DNA of 64,000 nucleotides. It comes from Calendula officinalis. Taxonomy: Eukaryota; Streptophyta; Magnoliopsida; Asterales; Asteraceae. Location of the stretch: the NCBI GenBank assembly GCA_963853835.1, contig OY970832.1, positions 3,678,001 to 3,742,000 on the forward strand, in the 5' to 3' direction. Under the pieces are notes generated by a model. It had not been told where the DNA came from. It did not search any database and worked only from the letters and a program-made list of their open reading frames with translations. Below, piece by piece: positions 55,253-64,000 of this stretch; position 1 is the first letter of the stretch, and every line of letters starts with the position of its first letter. Both the position numbers and the translations under genes were made by a program.

Positions 55253-58200
55253 TCAATCAAGTTTCTTTTGTTCTTCTTGTTCTCTTCTTCTTTTCTCAAG
55301 AGTTCTTTGATTCTGTTGAAGCCTTTGTTCAATAATATATCTGATGTTCCTCTTTGTAAAGTAATTCAGTTTGTTTTGGAACATAACAGCATCATAAGGT
55401 TTCATCAAAGTGTTTATGAATATCTGATACATAGTCTTCTCAGAGTGTGGATATTCTTTTTCATATAAGTACAATTCACATACTTTGCCTGATTTCTCAA
55501 AGAAGTACATATTGGCAGTAGGAATGACATTCCAAGCATACACATTACCTGGATCTGTAAATTGTTCTGGATAATTATCTGGATAAAATGCAGCATCTAT
55601 CATTTTTATTAAGTATCCAGCACCAGACTCTTTCCATGATTTCTTTGTCATTCTAGGTTTTCCAATAATCAGAAGCTTGATTACATCACTTCTAGAACAT
55701 GATCTAATTAATGGTAACCATCCAGTGAATCTCTGTACAACTTTGTCTTCCCTTATGACCTCTATAACATTGTTCTGTATCACTCTCCAGTTAATAATTG
55801 GATTGTTCTGCAATAGAGCAATAGGCATTTCAAGAACAGGTATAATTTGTTTTGATTTCTTCTTAGAGCTTTGTTCTTGATCAACAGATTTTCTTTTCTT
55901 TGATTGGGGAGTTGAAGTATCACCAATAGTTGAAACACTACCAGCTTTGATTAAGTTTGGACTGATTGGTATTAAAGTTTTGGCTTTCTTTGTTTCTTCA
56001 GCTTCTTGTTCAGCCAAGTCTTTCTTCTTTGTAGTGCAGTATTTTTCAATTATAGTTATCATCTTCATTCTTCCAAAAGATTTTGCACTGTGCCCTTTTG
56101 TTTTGAGAAAGTCTATCATAAGTGTCTTTTGTTCAAAGATATCATCTGGTAGATCACCTTTTGTTCTTTTACATTCAGCTACCAGATCTTCAAGACAATT
56201 TAGATGTTCTTCTTCTACTTTTCTGAGCCTTTTGAATTCTGCTTCTTGGGCTTCTATCTGAACATCTTTGATTTGAGCAGGTATTTGAACAGGAGTTGCA
56301 CTTTGAACTTTCTTTTTATTTTCTACTAAAGCTTGATACATTTCCACTTTCTCCAAAAATTTTCTGTGTTTAATTCTCCATCTGGATTGCTTTTCTGCTC
56401 TGACATGATTAATCTTGTTTACCATGTGATGTCCTAAAGCTCTGTTTGGATAATCATCATCATATATTTCTTTTCCTTTTCCAATATGAGCAGATGGTGG
56501 AGGTGGAATGTATTTCATATCTGGTATACCCATCATCAGAAGTTTTGGATAAAATAGATGTAGTTGACCTTCTGGTAAGATTTTAGGGTGTGGAGGAAGT
56601 GTACATTCATCTACCTCAAACCAATTCACATTATCATCAATGTCAGGTATGATAAGTGGTTGATCAGGAGTTGGATAATTCTCCATCTGGATTGCTTTTC
56701 TGCTCTGACATGATTAATCTTGTTTACCATGTGATGTCCTAAAGCTCTGTTTGGATAATCATCATCATATATTTCTTTTCCTTTTCCAATATGAGCAGAT
56801 GGTGGAGGTGGAATGTATTTCATATCTGGTATACCCATCATCAGAAGTTTTGGATAAAATAGATGTAGTTGACCTTCTGGTAAGATTTTAGGGTGTGGAG
56901 GAAGTGTACATTCATCTACCTCAAACCAATTCACATTATCATCAATGTCAGGTATGATAAGTGGTTGATCAGGAGTTGGTGGTTTAGAGATGATGACATG
57001 TCTTTCTCTTTCAAGAAGCTCTGGGAATTGTAGTTCTTCCTCTTCAGTAGTAACCAGAGTAGTTACTACTGGTGTGACTTCAGGAGTTACTACTGATAGG
57101 GCATCAGTAGTATTTGGTGCTTTCAATTCCTCTTCTTCATTTACTACTGCTATTATATCAGTAGTAGGGGTTACTACTGGTATTTCTTTTTCAACTTGTT
57201 CTTCCATTGTAGCAGTAGTAACAGGCTCATCTTCAGTAACCATCATTTCTGGGCCTTCATCAACTTCTGTTTCTTTTAAATTTAGGAGAGAAGATGCTGC
57301 TGCTGCAATTGATTCATCAATCATAGTTTGTATGTTGTCCTTCTCCCCCTTAGTGAGCTCAACTGGTGGAGCCTCACTATCATCAATTTTCTTCTTCAAT
57401 TTCCTGATGATTTTAGTTTGTTGATGAAGCCTGTGCTCATAGAATCTCATTCTTTTGTTGATGGTATTGACATGCCTTTTCATTGCAGCCATCGTTTTTC
57501 CTTGGTTTGTGAGATATTCAAGACAATTTTGTACTGTGGATTCAAGAGAATCCACTTTTTCCGTCAATTGTTGGATTTTAATACTGCCCTCACTCCATCT
57601 AGCAAGATCATCGGGCTCAGGTACATTGGTTTGAAGGTTTTCCATCCTATCCGTCAAATCAATAGATCTGCCCTCATCACTTCTTGGTGATTCATTGGGT
57701 CTTTTAGACATTCTCTTCTTCCTAGAAGAAGCAGAGATGCCCCCTCTTGTGGTTTCTTGGCACCGGGGTCCTTTGAGTAACTCCTCAAATGAGTCATCAC
57801 TCAAAGTTGCCGAGGTCTGGGTCCTAATTATGTTTTCACTGTCCTGTGCACCCACCTTTGGGGCATCAGTAGTGAAAGCCCTCGCCTCATGTCCTCTCTC
57901 CTCCTTGGAGGACAACTCTTGGAGCCTGGGGTTTGACTCAATGTGTCCCCTGGTGTCCTTTAAAGATTTCTTTCGTTTGTAAATAGTGGAAATATTTTGG
58001 GTTTTGTCTGGCAGGTCTTCCACAGAGTGAAGAGTAGCACTCTGCAGATTTAAATCAAGTTCCTGGGACACATTCAGGACTTCTGTTTGGGCTGGTGATT
58101 GAGTGGCTAGTTGGGGTGGTGTTTGGGCTGTATTTGAGGGTGATGGAGTGGGTAGAGGTTCAACTTGGGTTGTAGCAATGGTTGAACCCTCTCCAATATG

Positions 58201-58977
58201 TGTTTGATCATTGATCATGTTAGGAAACAAATGGGTTTTCTTGCCCGAAAATTTAAATTGTTTTCTCATATTTGAGAAAACTTTCTTGTTCAACTCAGGT
58301 AGTATGAAAATATTTTTAGGAGTTGACAAGTTTTGTAATTCACAATTTATGATATGTTGTAGAAATCTGGGATACATTAAAAATTTAGAAGAACTAAGAT
58401 TTCCCAACATACCTTCAAAAATCATTTGAGAAAAATTAAATACTTGGTCTGTGGATAAACAGACAACAGCAGAGGCTATTGCCTTATTAAACTCATTCCA
58501 AGTACTTCTTTTTGGAGAAATACAATGCTGAATAGTATGTACTAAGAATTTCCATTGTGGGGAGAGAAGACCCTTTTGAAATGTTACTATATTGAGTCTT
58601 CCCTCATAACCCATTTTTTGTAAAATTTCAGCAATGTATTCCTTAGGAAGAGTAGACATACCTGAATCATCGTGAAGTTGTAGATGGTGTCTGATTGATT
58701 GTTCTGTTACTGTGATATGCTTTCCATCTACTTGTGATTTGATCATTGATACGGTTGTTCCTTCCGTTTGCTCAGCATTGGTCCAGAAATCCACCAAGTG
58801 CTGTTGATATGATGTTGGTTTTACAGTTAAGGCAAACTGTATATAGGAATTTCTCAAGAACTTGACGATCGGTCGAAAATCTTTTGTGCCGTCGGGATTC
58901 TTTAGGAAGGCACACATGTTGTGAAATTCTGAATATTTAAGATCGGTTTGAACATTCAAAGATTTTAGAGTTGCCAT
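55253..58977 (-). pseudogene. ORF3 of copy 2, broken by a 305-bp tandem duplication
   Basis: The frame starts at ATG 58977 in the same context as copy 1 and is open for about 783 residues, passing the place where copy 1 has TGA. It is then thrown out of frame by a tandem duplication (56371-56675 and 56676-56979). Without the extra unit it would match copy 1 through to the end at 55253. In the N-terminal stretch compared by eye the differences from copy 1 are mainly at third codon positions. Confidence 0.85.
56371..56979 (-). repeat. 305-bp tandem duplication inside ORF3
   Basis: Two adjacent, essentially identical units offset by 305 bp. 305 is not a multiple of three, so the reading frame is lost. 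Near-identity implies a recent event. Copy 1 has one unit. Confidence 0.95.
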
Positions 58978-59107
58978 TTTTGTTGAATTTTGTGAAGAAC
59001 AGGAGTGAATTTTGTTATTGACGAAGGGTTTTTGATCGTAAGCTAGGGTTTATCGAGAGGATTTAGCAAATCGAAGTGAAGATAATGCTAAACTAATCGA
59101 CTGCCGC

Positions 59108-59115
59108 CTTTTATA
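59108..59115 (-). promoter_or_regulatory. Internal TATA box for ORF3, copy 2
   Basis: TATAAAAG in sense, 131 bp before the ORF3 ATG, within a block (sense GAAAGATATAAAAGGCGGCA) shared with copy 1. Confidence 0.6.
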
Positions 59116-59212
59116 TCTTTCGATTTAACCTGCAAAACTACTAAAATGTCCTTCGAATCATAACATAACGGTTATTTTCATGGGGGTTAGTTTGGTAATT
59201 GTGTTTCTGAAA

Positions 59213-59481
59213 GACCAGTAGTAAATAAGATATCAGTAGTAAAACGTCAGTAGTATCTACCAACATCAGTAGTGCCTAAGGATTTTGACATCAGTAGTAA
59301 CTATGGACATCAGTAGTAACCACTAATACACAAGACCAGTAGTATATGTGAATACCAGTAGTACTGAACACCAGTAGTATTCATGTATACCTAATACACA
59401 CCAGTAGTATTTAACTACCAGTAGAATTTTGTGCACATGCCTACACACCAGTAGTACAGATATACCAGTAGTAAAACACTT
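59213..59481 (-). promoter_or_regulatory. TACTACTGRT motif array between pol and ORF3, copy 2
   Basis: Eleven or more copies in sense (seen as AYCAGTAGTA on the plus strand). Motif cores match copy 1 while spacers differ; one site is altered to TTCTACTGGT. Confidence 0.75.
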
Positions 59482-59537
59482 AAGTAAATAAATAATATTT
59501 TACAACAATAACTTTACACATGATTTTAAGTGAGATT

Positions 59538-62500
59538 TTAAGTTATCAAAATCATTCCAATACTGCTAACCAAGAAGTTGAATCTTCCTACATCAAATGC
59601 TTTTGTAAAAAGATCTGCTAATTGATCATCAGTATGGATTTTAACTACTTTGATTAATTTCTTTTCATTACAATCTCTTATAAAGTGAAATCTTATTTCA
59701 ATGTGTTTAGTTTTTGAGTGTTTTACTGGATTATTCACAATACTAATAGCACTTTGATTATCAATAAAAATAGGAGTTTTAAGGATAGAGATACCAAAGT
59801 CTAGAAGCTGATTTTGAATCCATAGTACTTGAGCACAGCAAGCAGATGCAGCTACATATTCTGCTTCAGCAGTTGATGTTGATACATTTCTTTGCTTCTT
59901 ACATTGCCATGACACCAGTCTTGATCCAAAGAATTGACATCCACCAGTAGTGGACTTTCTATCTTGACATTCACCTCCATAGTCACTATCTGTGTAGGCT
60001 ATGAGTTCAAATGGTGAATCATGTGGATACCATAGACCTAGTGATGGTTTGACTTTCAAGTATCTGAAAATTCTTTTGACAGCTTGCAGGTGTAATTCTT
60101 TGGGTCTTGCTTGATATCTTGCACACACACAAACACTATACATAATGTCAGGTCTTGATGCAGTTAAGTACATCAAAGAACCTATCATTGATCTATATAA
60201 GTGTTCATCTACATCCTCCCCCTCAACATCAGGATGTAGGTGTTTGTGTGTTTCCATTGGTGTACTTGCACTTTTACTGTCTTTCAGATCAAACTTTTCC
60301 AAGATGTCTTTGAAATATTTTGATTGATTTATCAAAATACCATCAGTTCTTTGATTGACTTGGAGTCCAAGGAAGAAGTTCATTGGACCCATAGAGCTCA
60401 TCTTGAATTTAATTTGCATCAGTTCTTCAAATTCTTTGCATAATAAATCATTGGTTGAGCCAAAGATAATATCATCTACATAAATTTGTACCAGTAGTAT
60501 ATCATCTTTGACTTTCTTTGTAAACAAAGTTTTGTCAATGGCTCCTCTTTTAAAGTTGTTCTTCAATAGGTATGATGATAATGTGTCATACCATGCTCTT
60601 GGTGCCTGATGTAGGCCATATAGAGCTTTATCCAATTTGAACACATAATCACCATGTTTTGGATCTTCAAAACCTGGAGGTTGGCAAACATAGACTTCTT
60701 CTTCAATCTTTCCATATAGAAATGCACTCTACACATCCATTTGATAGACTTTGAATTTCTTGAATGAAGCATATGCTAGAAATATTCTTATGGCTTCGAT
60801 TCTAGCAACAGGAGCATATACTTCATCATAGTCTATTCCTTCTTCTTGAGTGTATCCTTGTGCTACAAGTCTGGCTTTGTTTTTGATCACTATACCTCTT
60901 TCATCTTTCTTGTTTCTGAAGATCCATCTTGTTCCAATGTCTCTTTTTCCTTTGGGTAGAGGTACAAGTGTCCAAACAGCTTGTAACTTGAATTGAAGGA
61001 GTTCTTCTTGCATTGCCTCAATCCAGTTTGAGTCCTTCATTGCTTGTTGGATCTTCTTTGGTTCATCCTGAGACAGAAAGCATTCAAACATACATTCATT
61101 AGCAATTAAACTTATATTACACATATTTGCAGTTAAGCTTTTGTTTAATTTGCTTCTTGTTTGTAGTGGTGAGTTAACATCACTTAGAACAAGGTCTAAT
61201 GGATGGTTCTTCTGAGTCCTTGTTGTTTTATTTTTATCAACTATTAGTTGATTTTCAAGATTGGACTCATTTGTCTCAGGCAATTGTTCTTCTGGAGATC
61301 CTTCATTGTCATTGAAGTTTGGTTCATCATCATCTTGGTCAGAGTTACTACTGCTATTGTCTTCATTGAGATCAGTAGTATTGATGTTGTTACTGGTATC
61401 AGTTGTATCTTGAGAATCTAGCTTCTTGTTGGGACCAGTAGTATTTTGAGTACTATTACTGGTATCAGTAGTATTTGAATTACTACTATCCTCATTCTCA
61501 GAGTTACTACTGGTTCCAGAACTTGAGTTATTACTGACATCAGTATTAACTATTGGAGCAGTATTAACTACAATGTATCTCATTTCCTCTTGACCAGTAT
61601 TAACTGATGATGTCCCTTCCTTTTGATTGTGACCATTTGAATTACCTGCATTGAAGTTCATGTTAGAATTAAAGGATTTGGTTAAATTGTCTATGTCAAA
61701 TAGCCAATCTGGACCATTTCCTTATTCATTAGGTACATTTTCATTAAAGGATATATTGATGCTTTCTTCAATTATCCTTAGTCTTTTGTTGAATACTCTA
61801 TATGATTTGCTTTGAGTAGAATATCCCACAAAGATTCCATCATCAGCTTTGCAGTCAAACTTACCAATTTGTTCTCTTGTAATCAAAATAGTACAAGGAC
61901 AACCAAATGATTTTAGAAAGCTTATGGAAGGTTTTCTTTTATTAAAAAGTTCATATGGTGTTTTAAAATGTGGCTTCACTATTAATACTCTGTTTTGAAC
62001 ATAACAAGCAGTATTAACAGCTTCTGCCCAAAAAGTAATTGGTAATTTTGAGTCTGCAAGCATTGATCTTGCTGCTTCAATGATGGTTCTATTTCTTCTT
62101 TCAGCTACACCATTTTGTTGTGGAGTTCTAGGTGAGCTGTATTGCCTGTCAATCCCTTTAAGATCACAAAAGTTAATTAAATTAGCATTTTTAAATTCTG
62201 TGCCATTATCACATCTTAGGGCTTTAACTTTTTGATCAGATTTGTTTTCCAGTTTGACAATTAAGTTCTTTATGAGTTCACTTGTTTCATCCTTTGTCCT
62301 GAGAAAGAAAACCCATGTATATCTGGAAAAGTCATCAGTAATAACAAGACAATATTGTTTCTTTCCAATGCTCATTACATTTGTAGGTCCAAATAGGTCC
62401 ATATGTAAGAGCTGCAAAGGAACAGAAATAGAGTTCACAGTTTTGGACTTATGAGAAGTCTTGTGTTGTTTACCTTTTAGGCATGCAACACAGTGATGAT

Positions 62501-63050
62501 CACACATGAATTGTTTTTGAGGTAGTCCAATGACCAGATTTCTTTTTACTAAATTGTTCATGTTTTTAAAATTTGTGTGACACATCCTTCTATGCCATAG
62601 TTCTGATTCATTGGTGTTTGCCTTGGATATAAAACAGTTGACCTCATTTGTAGAAATGAGTTCTCCCCCTATATCTAGGCAATACACATTGTTTCTCCTT
62701 GGAGTTCTTAAAACAACATATTTTTCATCTAAAATAAAATCAGGAGAAAGAATGATGCACTCAATGTCTGTGAAAAGAATTTTGATCTTTTTATCACAAA
62801 CTTGAGACACACTGACAAGATTGTATTTTAGTTCAGCTACATAAAATACATCATCAAAGGTAATTTTGCCATTAGTAACAGTACCTTTACCTGTAATCTT
62901 ACCTCCTTGGGGATTCTCACCAAATGCCACATATCCTCCATCAAATGACTTGAAATCTTTAAGAATTTGCAGATTTCCAGTCATGTGCCTTGAGCATCCA
63001 CTATCAATATGCCATGTTCTTCCTTCTTCTGGGATCTGAATGCTCTGCAC
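59538..63050 (-). pseudogene. pol: Pol of copy 2 with two nonsense codons
   Basis: Same domains as copy 1 pol. A TAA at 61722-61724 (CAA in copy 1) lies after the integrase, and a TAG at 60729-60731 (AAG in copy 1) lies in the reverse transcriptase just after QMDV. Otherwise it stays in frame throughout. The G-rich codons at about 60219-60223 show the shorter ancestral form of the 11-G run in copy 1. Confidence 0.93.
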
Positions 63051-63064
63051 AAGTGAGTAAAGGA

Positions 63065-64000
63065 TTAGTTAAGTTTGGGAACCCAAGCTTTATATGTCTT
63101 GGGTTCATCCTTTGAGAAATAAGCTTTGGGAGATTTAACTTTAAACCTTTTTGGTACCCATACTTGTTTAGTACTGGTGTTTTGTTTTACTACTGCCCTT
63201 TTGAAAGTATTACTGGTGGGAGAATTTCCTACTGATCTTGGTTTATACCCGTGATTTTTTGCTTTTGAATACTTTACTACTGATGGACCAGTAGTATTTG
63301 GGTACTTACCATGTTTAGAATGACCAGTAGTGTTTTTAGGGTTGACACCAGTAGTATTTTTGAAAGTTGTTTTGGGAGCAGTAGTATTTTTGAAATTAGG
63401 GTTTTTACCAGTAGTATTCTTGTACTGGTACCATACAGCATTATAATGAGGGTTAGCACCAGTAGTAAAGTTGTTAAAGTTTCTACTGGTGTTGGAAAAT
63501 TTAAAATATTGTTTATTTTGAGTGGATTTTCCATTGTTCTTGAAGTAATTGCTGTTCTTTGGGCTTCCAACTCTTCTGTTTTGCACAAATCTTGGTGCAC
63601 TTCTTCCAAATCTTGGAGTTTCAGCAATTGGAGTTTTAATTTTATTTACTACTGAAGGACCAGTAGTATCTTTTAACTTTTGAGTTTTTGCATTTTCTTT
63701 AAAAAATTTAAATTCCCTTAACTCTTTGCAGTTTACTGGATTGAAGTGACAATCCTTTGCTAAATGGTTCATTTTGTTGCATATAACACATCTTAATTTC
63801 TTATTTTTAGCACCTTCAGGTATTCTTTGGTCTAAGAGTTGTTTTTTATTTCTTTCATTTCCCATTGTTAAAATTTTTGGTACATTTTCTGCATCATATT
63901 TGGGAGAAACATTTGGACTTTGAGCTGTGTGAAAACTTGTATCAATTGATTTTGGTGATTCAGTTTGAGAGATTGTAAATTCGATTGATTGATCATCATC
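63065..64000 (-). CDS. gag: Gag C-terminal part, copy 2 (runs off window)
   Basis: Open from the window end to the stop at 63065-63067. It contains the second zinc knuckle (CVICNKMNHLAKDC) and the NTTG-rich tail with TACTACTGGT motifs. The capsid and first knuckle lie outside. The gap to the pol frame matches the splice-acceptor-like block of copy 1. Confidence 0.85.
   Translation of the reverse strand, partial: DDDQSIEFTISQTESPKSIDTSFHTAQSPNVSPKYDAENVPKILTMGNERNKKQLLDQRIPEGAKNKKLRCVICNKMNHLAKDCHFNPVNCKELREFKFFKENAKTQKLKDTTGPSVVNKIKTPIAETPRFGRSAPRFVQNRRVGSPKNSNYFKNNGKSTQNKQYFKFSNTSRNFNNFTTGANPHYNAVWYQYKNTTGKNPNFKNTTAPKTTFKNTTGVNPKNTTGHSKHGKYPNTTGPSVVKYSKAKNHGYKPRSVGNSPTSNTFKRAVVKQNTSTKQVWVPKRFKVKSPKAYFSKDEPKTYKAWVPKLN

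Larger units (their letters stand above)
54603..64000 (-). mobile_element. Ty1-copia retrotransposon of the same family (copy 2, cut by window end)
   Basis: Minus-strand relative of copy 1 with the same layout: a 618-bp 3' LTR (54603-55220), polypurine tract, ORF3, TATA box, motif array, pol and the 3' part of gag. The 5' LTR and most of gag lie beyond 64000. Two nonsense codons in pol and a frame-breaking duplication in ORF3 make it inactive on its own. Comparison with copy 1 gives the conservation evidence used here. Confidence 0.96.

Overview
The window looks like nuclear DNA of a eudicot, most likely an Asteraceae. It is AT-rich and has intron-containing plant genes (a STOMAGEN/EPFL9 peptide gene, a DUF26 secretory protein, an AIR12-like DOMON protein, a plant dCTP pyrophosphatase). 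The copia-type retrotransposons carry an extra large ORF of a kind I associate from memory with Tanacetum-type Asteraceae genomes. No database search was possible.

Layout. (1) 377-11875 (+): a complete Ty1-copia element (copy 1). It has identical 618-bp LTRs, a 5-bp target duplication, an initiator-Met primer site, intact gag and pol, and a third ORF of about 1160 codons broken by one TGA. (2) 12262-18921 (-): an unrelated, non-autonomous copia-type element. It has 314-bp LTRs, a gag-like coiled-coil pseudogene, only the last 47 codons of RNase H, a family of six covarying hairpins and a GGGCCGAA array. (3) 21998-25779 (+): a three-exon FUSC/AaeB-like membrane protein. (4) 29673-30407 (+): an AIR12-like GPI-anchored DOMON protein. 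(5) About 34286-45016: a tandem segmental duplication. Copy A holds an intact DUF26 gene and copy B a broken one, and each copy has its own later transposon insertions. (6) 45288-46044 (+): EPFL9/STOMAGEN. (7) 47904-47976 (-): a tRNA. (8) 48926-50827 (-): dCTP pyrophosphatase. (9) 54603-64000 (-): a second copy of the first retrotransposon family (copy 2), cut by the window end, with two stops in pol and a 305-bp tandem duplication in ORF3.

The most interesting system is the retrotransposon family of copies 1 and 2. A 10-bp motif, TACTACTGRT, is densely repeated in one orientation in two places: the LTR upstream of the LTR TATA box, and the gap between pol and ORF3 just upstream of a second, conserved TATA box. 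This suggests that ORF3 has its own promoter sharing an enhancer with the LTR. The same motif recurs inside the coding linkers of gag, pol and ORF3, in both orientations, often as inverted pairs and in different reading frames. This points to selection on the nucleic acid. ORF3 has no visible membrane segment and shows mainly synonymous change between copies in the stretch I compared, so it is not a classical envelope gene.

A second possibly undescribed structure is the set of six roughly 60-nt hairpins in the non-autonomous element. Their stems differ in sequence but stay paired by compensatory changes.
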